Assembly: GCA_028583685.1 (NCBI GenBank)
Contig: JAMXIF010001177.1
Span: 4,175,642-4,239,641, forward strand
Origin: Petaurus breviceps papuanus
Taxonomy: Eukaryota; Chordata; Mammalia; Diprotodontia; Petauridae
DNA: 64,000 nt
Reading direction: 5' to 3'
Shown here: positions 9,906-20,104 of the stretch, piece by piece
How the letters are laid out: each line of letters starts with the position of its first letter
How positions within the stretch are numbered: position 1 is the stretch's first letter
Made by a program: the position numbers and the translations under genes
Notes under the pieces: generated by a model
What the model was told of the DNA's origin: nothing
Databases searched by the model: none
The model's input: the letters and a program-made list of their open reading frames with translations, nothing else

Positions 9906-10719
9906 TTCCAATGGGAAATTATAGGTATACACTGTAAACCTTAACAAGAAACAAGCCTGCTGGTTTGGAAAACAAGTCATTTCCAGGGTATTAGGTGTGA
10001 GATTCCTCCTCCTCCTACAATAACAACGACAACAAAGCAGTAGGAATCTAACCCATAGACTCGTTATAAACAGGGACCTGTATCAAGCAATTTGTAACTA
10101 CAAATTATTTAAATTGTGTACAACACATTTTGTATGCAATATAGCTATGTCCATGAAGGCAGAGGAAAGAGGCTGATAAATTTGGCTTGCTCAGTTCCTG
10201 ACACATAGTAAGTACTAAATAAATGTTAGTTATAGTAATAGTTATTATCATTAATGTCAACAGCCAATTCTGAATAAAAGAGGAGAGAGGAAAAAAACAA
10301 TCCCTACCCAGTTATCCTTATCTATATAACTAGCTGAACCACACACTTAGCTTCAGGCTGTCTGGAGGAACTTGGATGAATGGAATTGTGAAATATGGTC
10401 TTTCCAGTATCCCTTTTCCCACATAGCTTTTAACTCCCTTTCTCTTCCTGAAAGCTCTGATTCAATTCCTTGGCTCAACAAGCCTTTAGTATCACTATGA
10501 TTCTGGCTATGTTCTCTGCCTGGGAGACCTTGTTTCTTGCCTTGGCAGGAAGATGGGCTTTGTGGTACCTAAAAGGTATTCTAGAACCTTCTCACATGCT
10601 CCAAACACACTGTGGAAAAGCAGGTAATGTCTCAAGTGAAGGAAGATAGATATGCAAGTGATCTCAAGTTATTCACCACACTTTATACATCAAGTCAAAG
10701 GAAAATTCTGTGTGTGTGT
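9906..10719. other. Mostly unique; L2-like trace
   Basis: A short L2-like terminus (cctgacacatagtaagtact, aaataaatgtt) lies near 10196-10228. Otherwise nothing was recognised. Confidence 0.5.
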
Positions 10720-10724
10720 GTATA

Positions 10725-10778
<54 letters not shown>

Positions 10779-10788
10779 NNNNNNNNNN

Positions 10789-10856
<68 letters not shown>
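10709..10856 (+). repeat. TG then GA dinucleotide microsatellite with gap
   Basis: About 22 bp of TG-type repeat followed by more than 110 bp of pure GA on both sides of ten Ns. Open frames across it are artefacts. Confidence 0.97.
10779..10788. other. Assembly gap, 10 N
   Basis: Ten Ns inside the GA array. The round number suggests a placeholder, so the real GA length is unknown. Confidence 0.97.
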
Positions 10857-10859
<3 letters not shown>

Positions 10860-11045
10860 TAACCAAAACTACTTTGCATTTTATAGTGCACTCTCCTCTG
10901 CAATCTAATAGCAGGGAGAATTCCCCTAGGCGCAGATTCCAAGTCCTCTCGGAAAGACTGTCTAAGGCCTCTGTGATTAGCACCATTGTGTAGTAGTCCC
11001 ATCAAAATCTTCCTTTACTCCAGCTCATATCCTGCCTAATTCAGA

Positions 11046-11178
11046 GATAGATAGATGGATAGATAGATAGATAGATTAGATAGATAGATAAACAAGTAAA
11101 CAAATGGATGGATGGATGGATGGATGGATGGATGGATGGATGGATGGATGGATGGATGGATGGATGGATGGATGGATG
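11046..11178 (+). repeat. GATA and GGAT tetranucleotide microsatellites
   Basis: GATA-type units at about 11046-11090, a short AACAAGTAAACAAAT spacer, then about 19 GGAT units at 11103-11178. Confidence 0.97.
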
Positions 11179-11214
11179 AACAAATCCAAATCCAAACTCT
11201 GGGGGGTATCTGAC

Positions 11215-11470
11215 ACATCTGGCAGAGGCTACATAGTATTGTGGAAAGAGCCCTGGGGCTAGCACTGAGTAGAAGCTTCATAAAGTCCTGGGATTAACTG
11301 GTAAATTTTGCATTGGAGAATCTGGGTTGTATCTTAGCTCTGCTCTTGACTACTTACTTGTATGACCTTGAAAAAGTCACTTAAGTTTCAGTCTCCTCAC
11401 CTGTAACATTAAAGGGATGGACTAGATGATCTCTAAGTCCCCTTTCCAGCTATCTGTGAACTTATTCACC
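11215..11470 (+). mobile_element. MIR/CORE-SINE, sense, with internal extra sequence
   Basis: Head at tacatagtattgtggaaaga, core at gtatgaccttgaaaaagtca, tail at ggatggactagatgatctct. The head-to-core distance is longer than usual, so there may be a small insertion near 11270-11310. Confidence 0.75.
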
Positions 11471-11734
11471 TTATTCCAAAGTCTTTGGTTACTGAAAGGA
11501 GTCTACCAAGGGTTTGAAAGTCAATGATCCAAATTCTCTGCAGAGACGAAGAACAGACAGACCAATGGTGTCTCTTCAAAACCAAGGAGTAATTACATCA
11601 CAGGGTTGTCGGGAGGATTGGATGTTTCAGTGTAGGTGAACGCCATACAAGCATAAGGCTTCATTACCCTTTATGCTATCTAGGAAAAAAACTATCACCA
11701 ATAGATAATGCAAGAAAAAAGCCAGGCTTTGGGG
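11471..11734. other. No recognised feature
   Basis: Short unique interval. One MIR-tail-like phrase (acagggttgtcgggagg) lies near 11600. Confidence 0.45.
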
Positions 11735-11912
11735 GAGATTATTTGCAATTAGGATCATCTGGAAAGGCCCTTAGTACAGTCCTCTCATTTTATAGATGAG
11801 GAAATTGAGACATAGTGATATGTCTGAGGTCAGATGGACAGCGAGCAGCAAAGTTAGGGTGAGACAAAAGGTCCCCAGATTCCAAAGTCATTGCTTTTTC
11901 TGTACCACACAG
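11735..11912 (-). mobile_element. MIR/CORE-SINE, antisense
   Basis: tcattttatagatgaggaaa followed by ttgagacatagtgatatg and a worn head ending near tctgtaccacaca. Confidence 0.75.
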
Positions 11913-12164
11913 CAAAAGCTCAACGTGGAGAGCTGCAGACCCTTTCTAAGCAGGATTACACTCCACAGCATTTGAATACTAATTTAAGTTCATCATCCTT
12001 AAGGATTCTTTTAGAGGTGAAATCCTTCCCAACCTTCTCCATCTGGCATGTAGATTTGAGGTTGCAGTAAATATTCTTTCCACTTCCTTCTAAAGCCTAG
12101 AACTTCCACAAAAAGATGAGCCCTTTATGAGTTTTAGGTACCTTTTCCAAATTTATTCATGTGG
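11913..12164. other. No recognised feature
   Basis: Unique-looking sequence between two MIR copies. Confidence 0.4.
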
Positions 12165-12430
12165 ATATCAGTGCGGTCCAGTAGATCAAGGGTCTAGAAA
12201 ATCTGGCTTCAAATCCTACCTGACACTTACTAGCCCTGTGACACTCAGCAAATTGTTTAAGTATTCTCAGCCTCAGTTTTACCATCTGCCAATGGGGAGG
12301 GGAAAAAAATAATGATATCTCTAGGAATTACCTACTCACAGGGTTATTGTCAGAATTAAACAAGACAAAGTCTGTAAACAGTCTTGCACAACTCAAAGGG
12401 CTATAGCAATGTTAGTTATGATTCTCATAG
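12165..12430 (+). mobile_element. MIR/CORE-SINE, sense
   Basis: gacacttactagccctgtga, gcctcagttttaccatctgc and the long tail cctactcacagggttattgt, ending at gcaatgttagttatgattct. Confidence 0.82.
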
Positions 12431-12950
12431 ATGAAAGTAGCTGGGTGGCACAGGATAGAGCACTGAACTTGGATTTAGGTATGTTTGGCTTCAAATCCAG
12501 CCTCAGATACTTACTAGCTGTGTGACCCTAGGTAAGTCACTTGATTTCTGTTCTCTATTTCCTCATCTGTAAAATAAGGACAATAATGGCATCTGCCTCA
12601 AGGGGTGGTTGTGAGGATATAACAAGATATTTGTGAAGCAGCTCACAAACCTTAAAGGCAGCTAGATGGCTTAGTGAGTAGTGCTCTGGGCCTGGAGTCA
12701 GAAAGACCCAAGTTCAAATCCACCTTTAAACATTTACTAGCTTTGTAGCCCTGAGCAAGACATTTAACCTCTGCTTGCCTCAATCCACTGGAGAAGAAAA
12801 TGGCACACCACTCCCGTATCTTTGCCAGGAAAATCCCATGGACAGTATGATCCACAGAGGTAACCAACAATTGGACATACCTGAATGGCTGAAGAACAAC
12901 AACTTCAAACCTTAAAATGCTACATAAATTGCTAGCTATTATGATTATCC
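12431..12950 (+). mobile_element. MIR/CORE-SINE, sense, split by a MAR1
   Basis: Left part 12431-12656: head, ttactagctgtgtgacccta and the long tail. The right part resumes at 12906 with aaatgctacataaattgcta. The two parts are collinear and separated by a MAR1 with an exact 11-bp duplication. Confidence 0.88.
12657..12905 (+). mobile_element. MAR1-type SINE, sense, nested in MIR
   Basis: Starts ggcagctagatggcttagtg and ends in an AACAACAAC-type tail. It carries the middle domain (ggagaagaaaatggcacacc) and a worn RTE-like tail. The target duplication caaaccttaaa is at 12646-12656 and 12906-12916. Confidence 0.92.
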
Positions 12951-13016
12951 TCATCAACAATGATCAGGCAGTAGTGTCAAAGGCCTATTGGCTTAAATTG
13001 CGTGCTCTGTCTAGAG

Positions 13017-13202
13017 CAGGGGTTCTTAACACATTTCTTATGTCCTCCTTTGGAAGTCTGGTGACGCCTATAGACTACTTCTCAGAAAGTTTTTTAAATG
13101 CACACAATAAAATACATAGAATTACAAAAGAAACTAATTACGTTGAAATACATATATGGAAAACTTTTTTTAAGTTCACAAATCCTAGGATAAGAATTCG
13201 TG
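13017..13202. mobile_element. hAT-type non-autonomous DNA transposon (MITE), 186 bp
   Basis: The left end is caggggttcttaac, and the right end ggataagaattcgtg is its worn inverted copy. The interior includes ttggaagtctggtgacgcct and acacaataaaatacataga. An exact 8-bp duplication, gtctagag, lies at 13009-13016 and 13203-13210, which is the hAT target-site length. A second copy in the opposite orientation is at 16751-17255. Confidence 0.82.
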
Positions 13203-13210
13203 GTCTAGAG

Positions 13211-14254
13211 TTAACCTCTACTTCCCATAGTCTAAGTCTCTGGAGGGTGTTCACACTAAAAGGGTCACAAGTCATCAACAACTTTAATATACACAGTCTC
13301 TTTTTGTCTGGATATGCTATGCAAGGACTTGAATATGGCAACAGCAAATTCACCTGGTGAGCTCAAAATACTCATGATGATACTTAGAGGCCAGCTTCAT
13401 TATCTGTATTTGACAACTGTCCTGTACAACAAAGAGAAGCTAATGCCTTACCCACACCAAGTATGGTAGTCAGTGAAAGACTCGGGAAGAGAAGGTATGC
13501 TTTCACACCCACCATGTCACCCTTTTCTACTAAGATTATGCTGCCATCTAACTGACAAAGTTAAAAATACCTAGATTTATAGCATGCCCTACAGAAAGGT
13601 ACTTCCTTTTTTTTTTTTCTAAAAGGCCCTGGAATGGCCAGTGGTACCAATTAGCCCCAGGATCACACCAGATCTATTTCCAAGACTTCTCCCTCATTTG
13701 TTAATAAGAGAAACCACCCACCCCTATCCCATTTCAATCCAGCATCTGTCTGTCCTCTGAATATCTATAAGAACTATGAACAACCCCCATCTAAGCATAA
13801 GAGAGAGTACAGTGACTAAGGATGCAGGCAACCAGTCACTAATCAATGCCAGTCATTATAATCTCTCTCTGCTCTTCTATTGTTCTTCATCCTGCCATTG
13901 ACTCTTCTAAAACCTCCCCCATCATCTAGCTCCTGTACTCAATTCCTTGTTAAGTCTTCTCTACTTTTTTTCATTTTAATTAAAAGCATAGAGTGGGAAC
14001 ATGCTCAATAAGGAAGCACCAGTCTCAGTGTCACAGGCTAAACTTTCTGCAAAGATGAAAGATTCATCCTTTTCAAAAACCATTCTTCCCTTGAAAATAT
14101 GGGTTTCAATAAGCGATATAAATAATACTATCCAGGATGAGTATAGACAGAAAAGGAGGTGGCCTGATCACATAAAGCATGAGACAACAGATTAACAATC
14201 TGAATGCTACACTTGGATCCCTAAATTATTAAAGGAACCAGAGGAAGGCCTCCA
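13211..14254. other. Unique sequence, no gene recognised
   Basis: No repeat recognised. An open frame ending at 13360 begins inside the MIR and runs through the hAT element, so it is taken as chance. Confidence 0.5.
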
Positions 14255-14450
14255 CATTGATAGAGAGCACAGAGTAATAGAGGTTAGATATGGAATCAAG
14301 AAGACTCGTGGACCTATGACATGTGTGACCCTGGACAAGTTACTTAACCTTTTTAAATCTCAGTTTTCTCATCTGTCAAGTGACAAGAGTTGGATTATAT
14401 GGTCTCTAAGATCCATTTTGGGTTGATATCTATGATACAATGATTTGGGG
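14255..14450 (+). mobile_element. MIR/CORE-SINE, sense
   Basis: agagcacagagtaatagagg, tgtgtgaccctggacaagtt, ctcagttttctcatctgtca and the tail ggattatatggtctctaaga. Confidence 0.83.
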
Positions 14451-15284
14451 TCAATCCTCTATAGAGAATTCATGGAAGGATGGGAATAAAAATGAAATAA
14501 AATAGCAGAGGGTGCTTTAACTATACATACAACAATGAAATAATGAGCCTATTGAAATATAATCATTACTTCCACCAAAAATAAAAGTGGGATAACTAGC
14601 CTGCTTTGGGTAGGCCCAGTGCTTTGAATTGAATCCATACAGAAGAAAATGAAATGGCTTGGATTTACCCATACTCTTTCAAGATCTCCCTTTTATGAAT
14701 TAAGGTCACTCACATTTGCCGTGTTCTTCCTGATTCTGTGTGATTTTTCTTTAAGTGTTTGAAGGACATGATGAAGGCAATGAGTCAGAGGAGTAAAGAG
14801 ACAATGTCTTTCCTTGTGGGGAAAAAACTGTTAGAGAAAAACAGTAGCAGACTTAGTCATCAGTTCACTGTTGTGAACCATTACAAAAAAAAATACTCGG
14901 GCTTCTATAACACCTTCCTAAGAGTACACCCTTCTTTTACATATTTTATGTCATCTATCTGTAAAACATTTTTATAAATTGGCAAGAACAGGTATGATTA
15001 GTAGTAGGCGTATTTATATGAGAAGGAAGAGTCACACTGAGTCAGACTGACTTTTCTTATTTCTATCTTATTCCCACTGTGTTCAGAGACACTTCAAAAA
15101 CTCACTCCCCCTTAGAAAAAAGAAATGTCATAAACTCACTGATCCACTTTTGTATAGACACACACCTACACACTCTCAAACACTTCTCTTGAAGTTAATG
15201 ACATGGTAACATTTACTTTCTTAATTTCTTGTAATATATTTTATTGTGTTTTTTTATTTCTTTTTTTTTCATTTTTCATTTAAA
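14451..15284. other. Unique sequence, no gene recognised
   Basis: AT-rich sequence. A 72-codon open frame at 14759-14977 has no recognisable domain. Confidence 0.5.
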
Positions 15285-15500
15285 GATTTTTTTTCAATTA
15301 ACAAAAATCTATTTTCTTTCTCATGTTCTGTTCCATTGGGGGGCAAAATATGCATAGTCAAGCAAAACAAATTTCTATACTGATCATGTCAATATGTATG
15401 CATTTATATGTTTATATTTAAGTATCAAAGTACAGTTACCACTCTGTAAGTGTCAGAATATGGGTTACAAAGTTTCTATAGAGAATGCTTCTGTCTCCAA
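15285..15500 (-). mobile_element. Marsupial-type L1 3' UTR, antisense
   Basis: aaatatgcatagtcaagcaa and aacaaatttctatactgatc are the antisense forms of the L1 3' UTR phrase. The T-rich left end may be the element's tail. Confidence 0.7.
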
Positions 15501-15664
15501 TAGTGAGGAAACAGTATAGTATTTAGACCAGACCTGATGTCTCATACCCATCCATCCTCCCCCATTGAAAGTAATAAGTTGTGCTATACTGTGTAGGTTT
15601 GAGTATTTGGGAAGTAGAGGGTGGAGTTAGCCAGGGAGTGGGGAGGGAAGGGCCAGACCTGTTA

Positions 15665-15868
15665 TCTTATGCTTGTAGGGCACTTTCTATTGGGAAACTC
15701 CCCCCCATCAATGCAAATTGGCAACTCAGCTATAAACTAAAGTTCATAGGTTATATAGTTTAGAGGTTAAGGGTCTTGTCCAGAGTCACACAACAATCTA
15801 GTCAAAGGACTGGAATTCAAGTCTTCTTTATTCCAAGCTCTGCCTATTGTGCCACACCGCCTAACAGT
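15665..15868 (-). mobile_element. tRNA-like SINE with 'gcattggtagagg'-type 3' half, antisense
   Basis: gggaaactcccccccatcaa, tgcaaattggcaactcagct, then the core (gtccagagtcacacaac) and the head (attgtgccacaccgcc). Confidence 0.78.
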
Positions 15869-16544
15869 ATATTATTCTCACAGACATAGCTTTGAGCAGT
15901 AAGAGTACACTGCCCCATATGGTTTAATAGCGGCTCAGTAATTTGTGAGGTTTTTCTTTTTCCTTTTTCCCCTGCAGACAGGACAAAGGCAGCATGAGAA
16001 ACACACATACACACACAGAGAGATACATACACTCACACACTCCTGCATATAAACCTTGGAGACACAGTCAGATCTTATAATCTGTTTAAAAGAAAATACC
16101 CATCAAATTTTCTTTTGTGAAAAATAAAAGTTAGCATGATAATTATTTTGCCAGGCACAAAAGATGTTCCGGCAGAGTCACCTCAAAAAAACCCATCATT
16201 TTATGCCAAGTTGCATTCATGGCTGTTTGTCAGGCCTGGCACATGGCCAGTGGCAAAAGCCTCCATGGGAAATGCTGAGCAAATGGGAGCTTCTACTCCA
16301 TCTTCTCCCGTTAAGTGATTAATGCTGAACGGTGACAGATAAAAGTGTTGGAGTCTGACAAGTGAATGCATAGGAAGATGGGTCCCAGGATGTAGAATAA
16401 ATAAAACTGAACCTGTCTTTGTGGCTTTTGTGGTGTTTGGTCAGCTTGGATTTGGCTTTCTGCAGTTTACAACCTGGGGCTTAAAACATCAAGAAGACAA
16501 CTCCTTATGGTCACCGTGAGAGAGTTTCTTCTCCTTGGGCCTCA
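15869..16544. other. Unique sequence, conserved-looking
   Basis: Contains a short CA/ACAC patch near 16000-16040. The block 16090-16350 has no repeat signature and balanced composition, and could be a conserved non-coding element. Confidence 0.4.
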
Positions 16545-16708
16545 AGGGCTGGAAGAGCTCTTAGAGATCACATAGTTGAGTCCTCTCATTTTTCAGATGA
16601 GAAAAACTGAGACCCTGGAGGAGTGATATGGCTTACTCACCCAAAGTCACCTACATGGCAAAGCCAAGATTCAAAGTCAGATCTTCTGATTTCAAATTTA
16701 GCAGATAT
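16545..16708 (-). mobile_element. MIR/CORE-SINE, antisense
   Basis: gagctcttagagatcacata, tttttcagatgagaaaaact and a worn head near 16690. Confidence 0.75.
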
Positions 16709-16750
16709 GTAAGTGGCAATCCTGAAGTCCTTAATGAATTTAGTTGTGTG

Positions 16751-17255
16751 GCAAAGATTTCTTTTTTTTCTTTTCTTTTTTTTTAAAGCAATCGGGGTTA
16801 AGAAACTTGCTCAAGGTTACACGGCCAGTTATTTCTGGGTGTGGTGCTAAGTATCTGAGCCCAGATTTGATCCCAAGGTCATCCCAACACTGGAACCAGT
16901 GCTCTTACTCACTGAGCCACCTGGCCACCCCTAAGCAATTGGGGTTAAGTAACTTGCTCAAGGTTACACGGCCAGGTGTTTCTGTGGGTGCTAAGTGTCT
17001 GAGCCCGGATTTGATCCCAGGTCATCCCGACACTGGAGCCAGTGCTCTTATTTGCTGTGCTACCTGGCCACTCCGTGGCAAAGATTTCTTAACCAGGGGT
17101 CCATGAACTTATCTTTTTGTAATATTTTGATAATTATATCAGTATAACTGGTTTCTTTTGCAATCATATTTTTTTAATATACACTTAAAAACATTATTCT
17201 GAGAAAGGGTTCACAGACTTCACCAGAATGCCAAAGGGGTCCAGGGCATAATTTG
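16751..17255. mobile_element. hAT-type MITE, opposite orientation, split by a dimeric SINE
   Basis: After the SINE the sequence is the reverse complement of the 13017-13202 element: ggggtccatgaacttatc, tataactggtttcttttgca, acattattctgagaaagggt, cttcaccagaatgccaaag. The left terminal repeat is worn (caaagatttcttaacc when rejoined across the SINE). Confidence 0.72.
16764..17074 (-). mobile_element. Head-to-tail dimeric A-tailed SINE, antisense
   Basis: Two complete tRNA-like monomers of the GTAAGAG subtype lie in the same orientation. The 3' monomer is 16764-16932 including its T-rich (A in sense) tail; the 5' monomer is 16933-17074. There is no A-tail between them: the sense 5' monomer ends ccccaattgctt and the next starts ggggtggccagg. 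Each has its own A-box-like and B-box-like sequence. A single exact 16-bp duplication, gtggcaaagatttctt (16748-16763 and 17075-17090), surrounds the pair, so it landed as one unit. Confidence 0.9.
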
Positions 17256-18763
17256 CTTCTGTTTGTCCCATCTTCTCTATTTAGCTTCAAAGTTCCTCAG
17301 GGAAGAAGAAATAGATTTGTTCTCCTTGGGCACCAGAGATCAAAACTAGGCATAGTGTGTGGAAGTTACAGAAAAATCAAATTTAGAATTTACATAAGTA
17401 AAAACTTCTTAACAATAAAAGTTAATCCAAAGTGAAATGGGATCTCTTGGGTGGCAATGATTTCCCTCTCTCTAGAAGTCTATGAAAGGCCATTTAACCA
17501 TTTATTGGTCAAATAAAGAGGATTCTTTTTCAGGTACATGGTAGCCGATATGACCTCTGGGATCTCTTTTATCAACAGAATTCTATTATTCTATAATTCT
17601 ATGAATGGTTTTTATAAAAGCCCAGTTACATTTTTATTCTGTAATTTGAAGGATTTAGAACACAGTGGGCACTGACAAAATGGTTTTTGACAATGACAGT
17701 ACTTGATGATGATGATTCATTCAATCAATTAACTCATTCCACCAAAACTTGTTTTGTACCTGCTGTGTACAAGGCAAAGGCCAATCATGAACATGAGTCA
17801 CTTTGAAATCTCATGAGCTGGATGGTACTTAGCATTTGCAGCATTCTCAATATCCAGTTAGAAAATCTTGACCATTCTAGTCATCTATAATGTATGTGTG
17901 TTTTTATGGATCAAGGGAGTTGCCTGGTCAACTTTATGAATTTGCAGTATGATAACCCTTGGTATAGAACCATAATGGCATCTTCTAATGGGGAATATGA
18001 ACATGCCCACTGCCATGGGGGTCAAATTTAAGTTTAAAAGCGTAAGCTGAATTGGTTGGCTCAAACTGTTGTAGGTCCAAATGACCTCTCTGGTTGAGAC
18101 CAATAACAGGGAGTCTTCATTATAGATTTGACTCTGTTTGTTTGTTTGTTTCTGTAGTTTTTCTTTGTTTGGTGTTTTATTTGGGGAGGGGAGGTTCGGG
18201 AGGAGGACACCTTTTTGGAGAGCTACTAAGAGAGCCAGATACAGGTCACAAACTGGAGATGATGAGAGTCATCTTGCTTTTGTCATTAAATATCACATTC
18301 TTTTGAGGAGTAAATATTTTGGACCTTTTTTTTCCCCTATCAACCTTGAGTTACCGATAGCATCCTGTCATTAAAAAACTTTTGCATATTCCTAGGAAAA
18401 TTCATGCACTTTAGCAAGTATGTTTAGATCTCAACTCCTGAGTGTGTACATGTTTTGACTTTAGGTAGGGAGCATGATAAGATTAAGGACAAGAGAGGTG
18501 AGGGGGGGGGGGGTGACTACATTCCCCACAGTTTACAGAGACACCTACTTCCCTGGGTTTCTAATGCATATGCCAAGAGCCCTGAACTGATCCATGATCT
18601 TCTCTAACTTAAGCCCATTGACCCTTAACTGATCACTGCAGAAGGCTCTTCCCTGAAATGTCAGCATCTGAAAATCAGCAACACTCAACTAGGAATAAGA
18701 AGATAAGGGAGGGCAGGAAAGAAGGGTGTATGTCAATCAAACTGAATAGTTCCATGCATAAAC
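17256..18763. other. Mostly unique sequence
   Basis: A weak L2-antisense-like phrase lies near 17715-17800. A run of 12 G is at 18502-18513. No gene recognised. Confidence 0.5.
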
Positions 18764-19012
18764 AGGGGCAGTTAGGTGGCACAGTGGATAGAGCATCAGT
18801 CCTGGAGTCAGAAAGACCAGAATTCAAGTCTAAGTCTAGGCTCAGACACTTACTAGCTATGCAACCCTGGACTGCTGAACCCTGTTTGCAATCCACTAGA
18901 GAAGAAAATAAACTACTCCAGTATCTTTGCCAAGAAAAATGGGGATAATATTGGAGTGCTATGGTCCATGGGGTCACAAAGAGCTGGATACAACTGAGCA
19001 ACAGCCACAACC
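18764..19012 (+). mobile_element. MAR1-type SINE, sense
   Basis: ggggcagttaggtggcacag at the head, gacacttactagctatgcaa in the core, ctccagtatctttgccaaga in the middle and ggggtcacaaagagctggat in the RTE-like tail. Confidence 0.9.
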
Positions 19013-19127
19013 ATGTGCCAGGCACTTGATAGGGCAGCCAAAAGAGCTAATATAATCTTGGGCTACAATGGGGGAAGGGGGGGGGTGTACCAAAAAGCTT
19101 TTTATTAAGTACTTACTATGTACTAGG
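19013..19127 (-). mobile_element. L2 3' terminus trace, antisense, and G-rich spacer
   Basis: aagctttttattaagtactt and actatgtactaggcag near 19095-19134 are an antisense L2 end. The rest is a G-rich spacer. Confidence 0.5.
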
Positions 19128-19372
19128 CAGTCAAGTAGCTCAGTGGCTTGGAGTCAGGAAGATTCATTTTCTTGAGTTCAAATCTGGCCTCAAACACTTA
19201 CTAGCTGCGTGACCCTGGGCAAGTCACTTAACTCTGTTTGCCTCAGTTTCCTTATCTATAAAATGATCTGGAGAAAGAAACAGCAAGCCACTCCAGTATC
19301 TTTGCCAAGAAAACCCCAAATGGTGTCATGAAGAATCAGACATGACTAAACAACAACAACAATAAACAGGCA
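19128..19372 (+). mobile_element. MAR1-type SINE, sense
   Basis: Worn head (gtcaagtagctcagtggc), a good core (cttactagctgcgtgaccct), agtatctttgccaagaaaac in the middle and an AACAACAACAACAAT-type tail. Confidence 0.9.
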
Positions 19373-19394
19373 GAGAAACAATGGGATCCAAGGT

Positions 19395-19545
19395 TCTAGA
19401 GACCAAGGTAATGTAGTTTAATGAGACAAGCATTAGACTTAAGAGTTACTAGACCTGGTTCCAATCCCAGCTCCTGTGGCTGAGACTGTGGCCAAATCAG
19501 TTTCTCTTAGTCTCAGTTTTCTCATCTATGAAATGGGGATAATAA
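19395..19545 (+). mobile_element. MIR/CORE-SINE, sense
   Basis: gtagtttaatgagacaagca, ctagacctggttccaatccc and gtctcagttttctcatctat. Confidence 0.78.
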
Positions 19546-19645
19546 TCTGAGAGCAGGAATTGTTTCATTTTTTTATACCTGTACCCACAGTACCTGGCAC
19601 ATAGTAAGTAAATGCTTAAAAATGACTTGCTGATTTACTGAGTGA
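19546..19645 (+). mobile_element. L2 3' terminus, sense
   Basis: gagagcaggaattgtttcat and acctggcacatagtaagtaa, then the aaatgctt terminus. Confidence 0.72.
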
Positions 19646-19679
19646 GACATTAATAAAGTACCTTATAATCAACTATCAT

Positions 19680-19855
19680 TCTTCATGCATAAGAGCTGAG
19701 GCTAAAAGGGGCCTCAGAAGGCCAGCAAATCAAACCACTTCATTTTACACATGAGGGAAACTGCTTCTAAAAACAATGAAGCAATTTGCCCCATCACATA
19801 GATACAAAGTATTAAAGGCAGATTTGAGGAGTCCAGGTCCTCAGACTCCAGAAAA
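19680..19855 (-). mobile_element. MIR/CORE-SINE, antisense
   Basis: cattttacacatgagggaaa and agcaatttgccccatcacat, with a worn head near 19845. Confidence 0.72.
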
Positions 19856-20104
19856 AAAGCTTTTTCCACAGTATCAAACTTTCTCCTTCACTTTTGTTCC
19901 CAAAACGCATCATTTCTACCCAAATAAAGAAGGAAAAACAACTTCCATTCTTTTTTTAGCAGCTGCTTCATCCTTTCAGGAGGCATATAGGTGTTTGGTC
20001 TATTTTTCTCAGCAATGGCCAACACAAATAGCTTCTTTCCATGGTCCTTCCTAAAGCCTGGGATAAACGGACCAATTCACCCTAGGCAATGTGAGAGATC
20101 CAAG

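Noticed and set aside
11046-11178. Regularly spaced direct repeats resembling an array
   Set aside because: Plain GATA/GGAT microsatellite with no spacers; not a CRISPR array.
12917-13360. 147-codon plus-strand frame
   Set aside because: It starts in a MIR tail and passes through a hAT-type MITE; no recognisable protein.
18764-18850. tRNA gene suggested by A- and B-box-like motifs
   Set aside because: These boxes belong to SINE heads followed by CORE and tail sequence; no cloverleaf with an anticodon arm was found.
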